A DNA stretch of 15,249 nt from Candidatus Woesearchaeota archaeon (GCA_019323495.1 JAHWHE010000023.1:1-15249), one strand, 5' to 3'. Shown: positions 1 through 7,531, numbered from the stretch's first letter. Notes: generated by a model from the letters alone, not told the origin. Translations and numbers: made by a program.

Positions 1-14
1 CCAAAAGAAAGACT

Positions 15-2576
15 TTGGAGAAAGAGACAGACAAGCAAAACAACAGGCTGTTGCTCCTTCATGAAATATCAAAAAGCATGCACAGCACAGTGCAATTGAA
101 TGTTCTTCTGAAGCAGATACTTGATGGCATACTTAAGCTTGGTTACATGAGGGCTACGATTTATCTGATCAATGAAGAGGACAATCTTCTTGAGGGCGTC
201 GTGTCTACTTTCTTCAAGCAGAGCGAGATACAGGATACAAGGATTCCCATCAAAAAAGACAACAGTGTCCTGGCAAGCGTAATCGAGAACAGGAAGCCGG
301 TTTTCATCCCTGACACATCAGACGCTAAATTAAACAAGGATGCTTTGGTCTCGAAAGCAGAACGAAAATCATTTTTGGCACTGCCATTGACAATCGCTTC
401 GAAGATAATAGGTATACTAACAGTAGACAATAGAGACAAGCCGCTTTTGCTGGCAGAAGATGATATGAAAGTCTTGCAGCTGTTCGCAAGTGATGTTGCG
501 CTGGCCATAAACAGGGCATTGCTGATAGACAGGCTGAATTCATTCAACCAAAGACTGAAAGAGCAGATCAAGAAAGCGACAATAGATTTGAGGGCGAAAA
601 ATATCAGGCTGAAAGAAGTTGACAAGATGAAGACAGAACTTCTGTCAGTAGTCTCGCACGAGCTTAGGACCCCTTTGACGAGCATCAAAGGCTACAGCTC
701 TTTGTTATTGTCAAACAAGTTCGGCGCCTTGACAAAAGAGCAGAAAGAAGGTATGGAAGTCATCAATATAGAATCTGACAGGCTTAAGGATGTCATCAAT
801 GACGTGATTGAGCTCAGCAAGCTGGTCAGCGGAAAAGAGCAGCTGGTCTTGGAGCCTGCAAATATAAACAGCGTAATCAAATCCTGCATAGAATTGCTTA
901 AGCCTGCTGCAAAAGCAAAGGACATCAAGATTTATTTCAAGCCGCAGAATTTCAAAAAGATTGTGATAGATGTTGACAAGATAAAGCATGCGCTTTATCA
1001 TCTGCTGTCTAACGCAATCAAATACAACAAACCGGATGGAAGCGTCGCAATCATTGTAAGGAACAATCCGTATTTCATGCAGATAAGTGTAAGGGATACA
1101 GGAATCGGCATTGAACGGAAAAACATAGACAGGATTTTTGAGAAATTCTCGCAATTAGAAGAGCACATGACAAGAGGCGGCACCGGAACAGGAGTCGGCT
1201 TGTCTATTGTCAAGGAGATAGTTGATCTGCATACCGGCGACATATGGGTAAGGTCTATCCCTGGAAAAACAAGCACTTTTTCATTCACTATTCCTAGAAA
1301 CATCAAAGGCACCAAGAGAACCCATGACGAGCAGGAATTGGCAAAAACCATTGAAGAACTCGAGACAGTGAGGACTATCGTAAACATCATGCACACTGAT
1401 ATACAATTGAAGAATCTCCTTGAATTGATCTTAAAGAGCATACAGGACGCAATAGGTTTTGAGAGAATCAGGCTGTATCTGGTGGAGAAGGACATGGATA
1501 AGATGAGGGGTGTGATCGGGATAGGCACGCCTAACATGAACAAGATCGAGATAAATGTAAAAGACGATGATATTGTTCAGAAGATATTCAAAACCAAGAA
1601 TGCGCAATTATATCACTACTATGGAAACGAAACCATAAACCACATCTTGGGCAAGGAGGCAGATCTGCCGTTTGCAGCTGTACCTTTGCTCGTCAAAAAC
1701 AAGGTCATAGGTTTGATATCAGCGGACAACCTGTACAGCAGCAAGATTATCACAAAGCAGAACCTGCGTTCTTTGACAATGTTTGCAAACACCGCGGCAG
1801 TTGCTATCGAGAATGCGCGGTTGATGGACAGCATGGAGCAGCAGGTAAAAGAAAGGACAAAAGAATTGCTCGATACCAATGAGCAGCTAAAGAAGATGGA
1901 CAAGCAAAAAGACGAGTTCATGAGCTATGTAAGCCATGAACTAAGGACGCCGTTGACGAGCTTGATAGGGTATAGTAAATTGTTGCTTGGGGGAAGCCTT
2001 TCACAAGATCAGCAGTTAGAAAGTATAAAGATTATGAATACTGAAGCGACGAGATTGAAATTCATGATAGACGATTATCTTGACCTGGCGAAAATGGAGG
2101 CAGGAAAGATCCAGATGAAAAAAGAACCTATAGATGCGATAGAACTGATAAAGGAAGTTCTTTTGATCATGACGCCTCTTGCCAAAGAAAAGGATTTAGA
2201 AGTTGAGTTCATTCATGACAATATAGATTTGGTAGATATAGATTCTGATAAAATCAAGCAGGCATTGTACAATCTAGTAGGTAACGCTATAAAATTCACA
2301 AAGGAAGGCGCAATAAAGATTGAACTGCTGGACAAGAATGAAGGATTTCAAATCAATATAAAAGACTCAGGAATAGGTATTGCAAAAGAAGATTTTGAGA
2401 AGGTGTTTGATAAATTCAGGCAGATCCAGCACAGCAAGGAAATGGTTAGGGCAAAAGGCAGCGGCTTAGGAATGCCGATAACAAAGCAGATCATAGAATC
2501 GCATAATGGCAAGATCTGGTTTGAGAGCGAGCTGGGAAGGGGCACAACATTCTCCTTCTTGCTGCCTAAAAAATAA
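15..2576 (+). CDS. Soluble tandem GAF-histidine kinase, two complete kinase modules in one chain
   Basis: The 853-residue product has two consecutive sensor-kinase units. Unit 1 has a GAF domain (about residues 10-170), a coiled-coil linker, a HisKA H-box SHELRTP with His215, an N-box with Asn333, a G1 motif DTGIGI (361-366) and a G2 motif GTGVGL (391-396). Unit 2 repeats this: GAF (about 445-605), coiled coil, SHELRTP with His641, Asn757, DSGIGI (784-789) and GSGLGM (815-820). No membrane segment, signal peptide or receiver domain is visible, so the protein is probably cytoplasmic and senses a small molecule or redox state through the GAF domains. By family knowledge it autophosphorylates a His and passes phosphate to a response regulator, but none is encoded nearby. 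The start given is a TTG without a clear ribosome binding site, and the frame stays open to the window edge (KRKT precedes it), so the true start may lie upstream. Kinases of this kind in archaea are often of bacterial origin; that is inference here. Confidence 0.9.
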   Translation: MEKETDKQNNRLLLLHEISKSMHSTVQLNVLLKQILDGILKLGYMRATIYLINEEDNLLEGVVSTFFKQSEIQDTRIPIKKDNSVLASVIENRKPVFIPDTSDAKLNKDALVSKAERKSFLALPLTIASKIIGILTVDNRDKPLLLAEDDMKVLQLFASDVALAINRALLIDRLNSFNQRLKEQIKKATIDLRAKNIRLKEVDKMKTELLSVVSHELRTPLTSIKGYSSLLLSNKFGALTKEQKEGMEVINIESDRLKDVINDVIELSKLVSGKEQLVLEPANINSVIKSCIELLKPAAKAKDIKIYFKPQNFKKIVIDVDKIKHALYHLLSNAIKYNKPDGSVAIIVRNNPYFMQISVRDTGIGIERKNIDRIFEKFSQLEEHMTRGGTGTGVGLSIVKEIVDLHTGDIWVRSIPGKTSTFSFTIPRNIKGTKRTHDEQELAKTIEELETVRTIVNIMHTDIQLKNLLELILKSIQDAIGFERIRLYLVEKDMDKMRGVIGIGTPNMNKIEINVKDDDIVQKIFKTKNAQLYHYYGNETINHILGKEADLPFAAVPLLVKNKVIGLISADNLYSSKIITKQNLRSLTMFANTAAVAIENARLMDSMEQQVKERTKELLDTNEQLKKMDKQKDEFMSYVSHELRTPLTSLIGYSKLLLGGSLSQDQQLESIKIMNTEATRLKFMIDDYLDLAKMEAGKIQMKKEPIDAIELIKEVLLIMTPLAKEKDLEVEFIHDNIDLVDIDSDKIKQALYNLVGNAIKFTKEGAIKIELLDKNEGFQINIKDSGIGIAKEDFEKVFDKFRQIQHSKEMVRAKGSGLGMPITKQIIESHNGKIWFESELGRGTTFSFLLPKK

Positions 2577-2581
2577 AAACG

Positions 2582-2589
2582 TTTATAAA
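2582..2589 (+). promoter_or_regulatory. TATA box for the duplicated membrane protein
   Basis: TTTATAAA lies 55 bp before the ATG at 2637. Transcription would start near 2610-2615, leaving a short leader that carries a GGTGAT ribosome binding site (2626-2631), 5 nt before the start codon. The gene is therefore probably transcribed independently of the kinase. Confidence 0.6.
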
Positions 2590-2636
2590 CTAATTATGGT
2601 TATTATGGCTTAAATAAAATAAAAAGGTGATAAATC

Positions 2637-3032
2637 ATGGTTAGTATACATGGTCGTTTTGGTATTCGTTCTTGGATCAGCATGGTATTAGGTTTATTGT
2701 TAGTTGCGGTTGCGATCATCCCCGTCTTGAACAGCATGGGATATATAGGCTGGAACATCCCGGCACTGCCTGCATTCGCATTCAGGATCGTACTGCTTAT
2801 AGCGGGCGTCTTCTTGCTATGGGATGCAACGCACGAAATTTATCAGCAAAGTGCATGGATGTGGCTTTCCATAATAGCCGGCGTACCTATATTCATACTC
2901 GGTTTGATTCCTGTGCTGAATCACTATGGCATAATTGGATGGAACCTAGAATTCATAGGAGGAACAGTATTGAATGTTCTGACAGCAATCGCTGGTATAG
3001 TATTATTTATTGATGCATGGAAAAGCGAATAA
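2637..3032 (+). CDS. Small four-helix membrane protein with internal duplication
   Basis: The 131-residue product is very hydrophobic, with four predicted membrane helices (about residues 12-30, 46-63, 75-93 and 108-126). It is an internal duplication with a 63-residue offset: IPVLN at 28-32 matches IPVLN at 91-95, YIGWN at 36-40 matches IIGWN at 99-103, and LWDA at 61-64 matches FIDA at 124-127. Each half is thus helix, IPVLN-x5-IGWN loop, helix. I recognise the motif style from small DPANN membrane proteins but know no assigned function. It has its own TATA box and ribosome binding site and ends 8 bp from the end of the convergent rpoK. There are no charged catalytic-looking residues within the helices; function unknown. 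Confidence 0.85.
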   Translation: MVSIHGRFGIRSWISMVLGLLLVAVAIIPVLNSMGYIGWNIPALPAFAFRIVLLIAGVFLLWDATHEIYQQSAWMWLSIIAGVPIFILGLIPVLNHYGIIGWNLEFIGGTVLNVLTAIAGIVLFIDAWKSE

Positions 3033-3039
3033 AAAAAGA
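3029..3039 (-). terminator. U-tract terminator of the rnp2-rpoK operon
   Basis: Read on the minus strand, the bases immediately after the rpoK stop form a T-rich run (TTTTTTTATT), the usual archaeal oligo-U terminator. It overlaps the end of the convergent membrane-protein gene. In the other direction the pyrimidine-rich DNA encoding the acidic rpoK tail (3041-3071) is itself T-rich and could end the plus-strand transcript. Confidence 0.5.
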
Positions 3040-3040
3040 A

Positions 3041-3298
3041 TTATTTATTTTCTTCTTCCTCTTCTTCTTCAACCTTCTTTGGTAAAGGCCTTACAACAGT
3101 CATAGGAACGACCCCTGCATCGAATTCTCTTTTAGCAATCTGTATAGGGTCATAATTGATCTTTTCAAGTTCTTCTTTCGTCAAGGGTATCTTGAATGGA
3201 GCTCCCATGCTGATTTGCAATGCCCTGCTTCCTATTATCCTGGCCCTTTCGTATTTAGTGAATTTTTCTTTCGCTTCTTCTCTCTTTGCAGCAACCAT
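3041..3298 (-). CDS. rpoK: DNA-directed RNA polymerase subunit K (Rpo6)
   Basis: The 85-residue protein matches archaeal RpoK, homologue of eukaryotic Rpb6 and bacterial omega, which helps assemble and stabilise RNA polymerase. Signature stretches are TKYERARIIGSRALQISMGAP (about 14-34, family form TKYERARIIGARALQ) and DPIQIAKREFDAGVVPMTVVRPLP (about 50-73). It ends in an unusual acidic tail (PKKVEEEEEEENK) encoded by a GAA/GAG-rich run. The ATG is preceded by a perfect AGGAGG (3304-3309) that overlaps the rrp42 stop codon, so translation is probably coupled to rrp42. It is the last gene of the operon. In many archaea rpoK lies with rpl13-rps9-rpoN instead, so its position here is notable. 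Confidence 0.92.
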   Translation of the reverse strand: MVAAKREEAKEKFTKYERARIIGSRALQISMGAPFKIPLTKEELEKINYDPIQIAKREFDAGVVPMTVVRPLPKKVEEEEEEENK

Positions 3299-3307
3299 TT
3301 TTTCCTC

Positions 3308-4081
3308 CTATAGTAGTGCCCTTAATTCTTTTGACTTGATAAGCGCGATGTCGACCATCTGGCTTATCTCTTCAGGAGACAAAGGCACGTCCTCGCCTTT
3401 TAGAAGGGCGCACAATGTTCCGTCTTCTGTGGTTGAGATGGTAAGCCTTGCATCAATTGCGCTTTCTTCTTCGTCAGTAAGGTCAACGAAAAATATGCCG
3501 TTTATCTTGCTTACTGTAACAGGTATAGGGCTGAACTGCAGCGGCAACGGAGTGTCTGTCAATTCCTTGTAATTGATTGCGTCGCCTTCAAGTTTTGGAA
3601 ATCTTGTTGTCTTCAGGGCTGCGATTGCAGCGAGTCCTGCAGCATCAAACAAATTTCCTGCAGCATTTATAGGTGTGATGTCAATCAGCACAAGCCAAAC
3701 TTTCTCCCCGGGAGTGATGCACAATTTCTTGAAATCAATTGCGCAGCTTTCCCTGATGCCCCTGTCTACGATTCTGGCAAGTTCGATTGAATCCACGCCA
3801 GGCGGACCTGATTCAAAATCAGGGTTTGCCAGCGGCCTAAGTTCTGCTCCTACCATGATTGTGCCGTCTTCAGGCTTGTCAGGAAAAGGAGTTCCTGTTT
3901 CCAGCTTGATGCCGACGATAACATCTGTTTCGCCCATCCTTACCCTTGCACTGCCTTCAGCAGTTTTGATTATATCAGTCTCGATTTTTACATCTCTGTA
4001 TTGGTCAAATTTTCTTCCGTCTATTCTGAAGCCTTTCTTTGCCAATTCTTTTATGTGCTCTGACATGCTGTTCTTTATCAT
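3308..4081 (-). CDS. rrp42: Exosome complex subunit Rrp42 (non-catalytic RNase PH-like)
   Basis: The 257-residue product is a full-length archaeal Rrp42. The RNase PH fold is recognisable from FRIDGRKFDQYRDVKIE (about 18-34), the VRMGETDVIVGIKLE strand region (about 47-61), LARIVDRGIRES and the central DITPINAAGNLFDAAGLAA. In archaea Rrp42 alternates with Rrp41 in a hexameric ring; Rrp41 carries the catalytic Asp and Rrp42 helps bind RNA. The ATG overlaps the rrp41 stop in an ATGA arrangement (4078-4081), a classic sign of coupled translation. A G-run (4089-4093) could serve as a weak ribosome binding site. A second Met at residue 6 is a less likely start. The stop codon forms part of the AGGAGG of rpoK. 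Confidence 0.95.
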   Translation of the reverse strand: MIKNSMSEHIKELAKKGFRIDGRKFDQYRDVKIETDIIKTAEGSARVRMGETDVIVGIKLETGTPFPDKPEDGTIMVGAELRPLANPDFESGPPGVDSIELARIVDRGIRESCAIDFKKLCITPGEKVWLVLIDITPINAAGNLFDAAGLAAIAALKTTRFPKLEGDAINYKELTDTPLPLQFSPIPVTVSKINGIFFVDLTDEEESAIDARLTISTTEDGTLCALLKGEDVPLSPEEISQMVDIALIKSKELRALL

Positions 4082-4800
4082 TGTGATGCCCCCGTAAATT
4101 TCGCTTTAATCGCTTGCTGCATTACAACTTTTATGTTATCAGCAGTTTTCTGCGCCAGATCAAAGATTTCCTTTAGTTGCTCTTTCTTGATCTCCCCATC
4201 CATCTGAAGAAGGGTAACTTCTCCTGTTCTTGGCAGGATGGTTAGTGCGATGTCTGCCATTGTGTTGGTAATGCCGCTTTCTGCAAGCACTTCTTCATCG
4301 TAGTTAGGATCAACAAAAACAGTTCCGTCAGCCGCGCCGAGTGCAAATGCAACAGGAAGATCTGTCATCCTGAAGCCGGCATCAGCCAGCGCCATTGACG
4401 CAGCACAAATGCCTGCGCACCTAGTTCCTGCATCTGCTTGCGGAATCTCTATGAAAACATCAACGACTGTATTTGGAAATTCAGAAAGATCCATAACAGG
4501 CATCAATGCCTTTTCACTTACAAGGCTGATTTCCCTTGCTCTTCTGTTAGGCCCTGGCCTAACCCTGTTTCCTGTCCCTGAGAACGGAAGCATATTGTAG
4601 GTGCATCTTAATATCCCTGTTTTTGGATTTTGCAGGTGCTTAGGATGCAATTCTCTTGGTCCGTAAACCGCAGCATAAGCTTGAGTTTTTCCGAATCTGC
4701 AATATGCGCTTCCCTTTGCTTTGGGTATGACGCCTACTTTTGCTTCGATCTCTCTTGTTTCTTCTATTTTTCTTCCATCTAATCTTTTAGTGTAAGCCAT
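4078..4800 (-). CDS. rrp41: Exosome complex subunit Rrp41 (catalytic RNase PH-like)
   Basis: The 240-residue protein is the active phosphorolytic subunit of the archaeal exosome, which degrades RNA 3' to 5' with phosphate and can add A-rich tails in reverse. Visible motifs are RLDGRKIEETREIEAKVG (about 6-23), the RNA-binding arginine loop GPNRRAREIS (about 83-92), the phosphate-site region ADAGTRCAG (about 122-130), and Asp183 in TMADIALTILP, aligned by context with the catalytic Asp of the family. Length is typical. AGGAGG (4810-4815) sits before the ATG and is part of the last arginine codons of rrp4, only 6 nt upstream in gene spacing, so the two genes are tightly coupled. Confidence 0.96.
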   Translation of the reverse strand: MAYTKRLDGRKIEETREIEAKVGVIPKAKGSAYCRFGKTQAYAAVYGPRELHPKHLQNPKTGILRCTYNMLPFSGTGNRVRPGPNRRAREISLVSEKALMPVMDLSEFPNTVVDVFIEIPQADAGTRCAGICAASMALADAGFRMTDLPVAFALGAADGTVFVDPNYDEEVLAESGITNTMADIALTILPRTGEVTLLQMDGEIKKEQLKEIFDLAQKTADNIKVVMQQAIKAKFTGASQ

Positions 4801-4806
4801 ATTACT

Positions 4807-5628
4807 TTACCTCCTCTGGAATCTCCTATTGCCTCCTCTTGGCGGACCTCTCCGGTCCCCTCTTGGAGGGCCTCTTCTTTCCATTCTCTCCATTCTTTGC
4901 GGCTCTGGTTGTATCTCTTCTGGTTCTAGAGGAACAATCTTTAGATTTTTTGTTTTCTCTTTCAGAAATTCGTCTATTGCTTCTGTCAATCCAGAAATAT
5001 GAGCTTCCCTGTCAATTTTTTGGATGCATTCAACCGCTACTCTTTCAGCTTCAGGCTCGCCCCTTACCCAGATCAAGCCGTTCTGTCCGACAACAATGTT
5101 GCAGCCGGTAGCTATTTTTATCTTGCTGACCATGCTTCCCTGCTTGCCTATGATTCTAGGAACTTTGCACGGATTGATATTGATTATCCTTCCTGCTTTC
5201 AGTTTCATAAGCCCAGGTCCTCTCAGACTGACGTCAATCAAGTTCTGACCGGTCACATTCACGATCTTAGCGACCATGTAATCTCCTATAGCATAATATT
5301 TGCTTAGGTCTGCTCCTTGTTCAATGTACTCAGAAGTCGCTTCCTTCATGCTCAGCATTGCGCTGTACGCAGTGTTAGTATTGACTCTCCAACCAGTATA
5401 TGTCACATCAAACACTCTGCAGATTATTCTGTCTCCTACTTTAGGCAGGTATGTGCCTGCCAGTGGAATTATTTTAATCGCTCTGCCGTCGACATTCAAT
5501 AAGCCCACTCTCTTGCTTATTACAAGCTCTTTTTCTCTGAATGCACCTTCGCCAGGCAGATAATCCATTCCATCTGCAAGGATTTCTCCTGGAACAACAA
5601 TGCTCTTATTCTCTACTTTTAGTGGCAT
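4807..5628 (-). CDS. rrp4: Exosome cap subunit Rrp4 with an Arg/Gly/Pro-rich tail
   Basis: Rrp4 caps the exosome ring and feeds RNA to it. The 273-residue product has the N-terminal domain (VVPGEILADGMDYLPGEGAF), an S1 RNA-binding domain (about 63-135) and a KH domain with the GKQG loop at 161-164 (VPRIIGKQGSMVSKI). After a short acidic linker comes a C-terminal tail from about residue 244 with RRGPPRGD, RRGPPRGG and a final RRFQRR. That tail is beyond the usual end of archaeal Rrp4 as I know the family and resembles eukaryotic RGG-type RNA-binding tails. The start ATG has GGAGAG upstream. The last codons supply the ribosome binding site for rrp41. Confidence 0.95.
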   Translation of the reverse strand: MPLKVENKSIVVPGEILADGMDYLPGEGAFREKELVISKRVGLLNVDGRAIKIIPLAGTYLPKVGDRIICRVFDVTYTGWRVNTNTAYSAMLSMKEATSEYIEQGADLSKYYAIGDYMVAKIVNVTGQNLIDVSLRGPGLMKLKAGRIININPCKVPRIIGKQGSMVSKIKIATGCNIVVGQNGLIWVRGEPEAERVAVECIQKIDREAHISGLTEAIDEFLKEKTKNLKIVPLEPEEIQPEPQRMERMERRGPPRGDRRGPPRGGNRRFQRR

Positions 5629-5640
5629 TTTTTCACTCTC

Positions 5641-6363
5641 CTACTTAATTTCTTTTACCTCTACGCTACCATGCGTAACATTGTTTAATTTTTCAATGTA
5701 ATTGTCAACAAGACCTCCGCTCAATTCGACTGTGTACTGGAACGATCCGTCGTTCAGCCACGATTCGTGGACGATCTTCCCCTGCTGTCTTGCAAAGCTT
5801 TGTATCTTTCCTGCGAAATTAGCAGGCACTCTTATCTCGATTGTCCTTTTCTCAAAGCTTATAGGAAGTATTGGCTTCAGTTTCTTCACAACATCGTCGA
5901 TCTGCTGTTCAGCTGTCCTGAATTCGTTGATAGTGACTTTTGCTTCTTCCATCGCGAGCCTGACTCTTTCAGGCGGATGCGGAAGCTTTGTTTTAGGGTC
6001 TATAGCTTCTCTCGCAATCAATGCAATTATCTTTTTTCTTTTTCTTTCCCTTGCCTCTTCTCTCTGCTCCTGCGTCAGCTGGACTTCGCCTTCTTTCAGG
6101 ATGATTTCTGCTATCTTCAAAGGATCGTTTGTGCCAAACAAAGTTTTCAGTCTTTCTTCAGAAGCAAGTTCTCCTTTCCTCACATCAAAATAAATGTGTT
6201 CGCTTTGCATAATATCCTTGATAGAGACATCCTTTCCTTCTTTGAATGCAATAGCTTCTTCGCTATTGATGGCTATTTCAAAGTGCGAACCTCCCTTTTT
6301 CAATCTTGCAAGATTGACGTGGAAAGTTTCTTTATCGTCTGTGATGTAATGTGATCTTGCCAT
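5641..6363 (-). CDS. sbds: SBDS family ribosome maturation protein
   Basis: The 240-residue product is the archaeal orthologue of SBDS/Sdo1, which with EF-2-like GTPases releases the anti-association factor aIF6 from the large ribosomal subunit. Recognisable are the FYSH domain with IYFDVRKGELAS (about 57-68), the EGEVQLTQEQRE segment (about 91-102), the second domain with DPKTKLPHPPERVRLAMEEA (about 122-141) and a ferredoxin-like C-terminal domain (about 165-240). Length is typical. The ATG follows the psmA stop by a single base, with no strong ribosome binding site (only CTGGT), so reinitiation by ribosomes finishing psmA is likely. Position between psmA and rrp4 is the classical archaeal exosome operon order. 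Confidence 0.96.
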   Translation of the reverse strand: MARSHYITDDKETFHVNLARLKKGGSHFEIAINSEEAIAFKEGKDVSIKDIMQSEHIYFDVRKGELASEERLKTLFGTNDPLKIAEIILKEGEVQLTQEQREEARERKRKKIIALIAREAIDPKTKLPHPPERVRLAMEEAKVTINEFRTAEQQIDDVVKKLKPILPISFEKRTIEIRVPANFAGKIQSFARQQGKIVHESWLNDGSFQYTVELSGGLVDNYIEKLNNVTHGSVEVKEIK

Positions 6364-6364
6364 T

Positions 6365-7075
6365 TTATACCAGCTTCTTTAAGTCCTCTTTCGACAGCTT
6401 TGTGAATTTCTTGTCAGTGATCCCTATCTGCGCAGCCTCTACTCTTTCAAGCTTGAAATTGGTGCCGAGCACTCTCTTCAAAGCTTTTACGCCAAGTGCA
6501 GCTGCATCCTTCATCTTCATTGTTCTCTTGTATTCCTTGTTAAGCACTTCGATAATCGCGTCTGCGCCTTCGCCGATCGCTGTCGCGCAGTATTGGAAAT
6601 ATATTCCGCTAGGTTCTGTCAAAAATAATTTAGGGCCGTCGTCGTCTATGCCCACCATCAAAAGAGAAACACCGAAAGGTCTTAGTCCTCCGCTTTGCGT
6701 GCATATCTGTTTCAAATCGCACAGGTCTTTTACAATGCTTAGTGTGTCTGAAGGTGTGTCGTACGTCACCCTGTGCTGTTGCGCCCTGATCTGGGCTCTT
6801 TCAACCAGGACTCTGCCGTCGCTCACAAGTCCAGAAACCGCTGCTGCCATGTGGTCGTCTATCTGGAAAATCTTTTCAACAGCTTCCCCGACCATTAACT
6901 TATCCATAATTCTTTTGTCAACGACTAAAACTACGCCGTCGCTGCATATCATACCCATAGCTGTTGGACCTAGCTTGATGGTTTTTTTAGCATATTCTAC
7001 TTGAAGCAATCTTCCGTCAGGACTAAACATAGTTATCGCCCTGTCGTACCCCATTGCTTGATGTTCAGTTTCCAT
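6365..7075 (-). CDS. psmA: 20S proteasome alpha subunit
   Basis: The product (236 residues from this start) forms the outer rings of the 20S proteasome, gating entry and docking regulatory ATPases. The N-terminal alpha signature is clear: GYDRAITMFSPDGRLLQVEYA (about 9-29), including the YDR gate motif, followed by KLGPTAMGMICSDGVVLVVDKR. It lacks the catalytic Thr of beta subunits, as expected. The longest frame begins at a TTG (7081), but AGGAGG (7082-7087) abuts that codon and is 6 nt from the ATG at 7075, so the ATG is the better start. It lies 12 nt after rnp2. No beta subunit is encoded in the window. Confidence 0.96.
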   Translation of the reverse strand: METEHQAMGYDRAITMFSPDGRLLQVEYAKKTIKLGPTAMGMICSDGVVLVVDKRIMDKLMVGEAVEKIFQIDDHMAAAVSGLVSDGRVLVERAQIRAQQHRVTYDTPSDTLSIVKDLCDLKQICTQSGGLRPFGVSLLMVGIDDDGPKLFLTEPSGIYFQYCATAIGEGADAIIEVLNKEYKRTMKMKDAAALGVKALKRVLGTNFKLERVEAAQIGITDKKFTKLSKEDLKKLV

Positions 7076-7087
7076 TTTCAACCTCCT

Positions 7088-7444
7088 TTACATTGCCTTG
7101 CAGGCTTTGTTAATCATCCCTGAGACAGTCAATGAACGCACTATGACGTTTTTGCTCCTTATTTCTTTCATTAGAGCGAGGCTTGCCTTCATGTGATCTA
7201 TCCATTTATGGTTAATGCAAATAACCCCCTTCTGTTTAGAAGGATCCCATTTATTTTTCACAAGTACAGGGTCTGCTTGAGCAGCTCCGTGCTCTCCTGC
7301 TAATCTAATAAAACTAGCTAAAATTGCCTCGTTTACTGCCTTGAAATCTCCAATTTGATTTTCTGATAGGATTTCAAAGGCAATATATCTTTTTCTTGGT
7401 AATAAAGACGGTATTAACGGTTTAATTAAGTTTTTTGCCTTCAT
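7088..7444 (-). CDS. rnp2: RNase P protein component 2 (Pop5 family)
   Basis: The product (118 residues from this start) matches archaeal Rnp2/Pop5, a protein subunit of RNase P that matures tRNA 5' ends. Typical features are LLPRKRYIAFEILSE near the N terminus, the central IRLAGEHGAAQADPVLV region and the C-terminal VIVRSLTVSGMINKA. Length fits the family. The longest frame starts at TTG 7450; the ATG at 7444 is preferred because a weak GGGA lies about 8 nt ahead and the protein then begins at MKAKNL. It is the first gene of the operon. Its stop is followed directly by the AGGAGG of psmA. A TATA box at 7532-7539 (minus strand) probably drives the whole operon. Confidence 0.88.
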   Translation of the reverse strand: MKAKNLIKPLIPSLLPRKRYIAFEILSENQIGDFKAVNEAILASFIRLAGEHGAAQADPVLVKNKWDPSKQKGVICINHKWIDHMKASLALMKEIRSKNVIVRSLTVSGMINKACKAM

Positions 7445-7478
7445 TTGCAATTCCCGCTAGATTCTGGCTTTTACATCC

Positions 7479-7505
7479 AGAGAAAAAAGCGCCTTCGTTT
7501 TCTCT
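7479..7505 (-). repeat. Inverted repeat at the 5' end of the rnp2 operon leader
   Basis: An 8-bp perfect inverted repeat, AGAGAAAA and TTTTCTCT, encloses an 11-nt loop. If transcription begins about 25 nt after the minus-strand TATA box (near 7509), this hairpin would form almost at the 5' end of the transcript, well before the rnp2 start. It could stabilise the message or bind a protein; I see no known motif in it. Confidence 0.5.
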
Positions 7506-7531
7506 CCTCAAGCACAGGGATATAGCAGTTC

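Noticed and set aside
711..1154. Minus-strand open frames inside the kinase gene, including 161-688, 692-928 and 998-1543
   Set aside because: They lie antisense to conserved kinase domains, have Ser/Leu-rich composition typical of antisense frames, and lack start signals.
3573..4097. Plus-strand frames across the exosome-proteasome operon (also 3156-3572, 5702-6193, 5767-6354 and 6351-7004)
   Set aside because: They are antisense to well-recognised archaeal proteins and show no promoter or ribosome binding site.
7471..7518. A short minus-strand frame of 14-15 codons from a GTG, ending ATGTAA, upstream of rnp2
   Set aside because: It is too short, has no ATG, its start lies ahead of the predicted transcription start, and it overlaps the leader hairpin.
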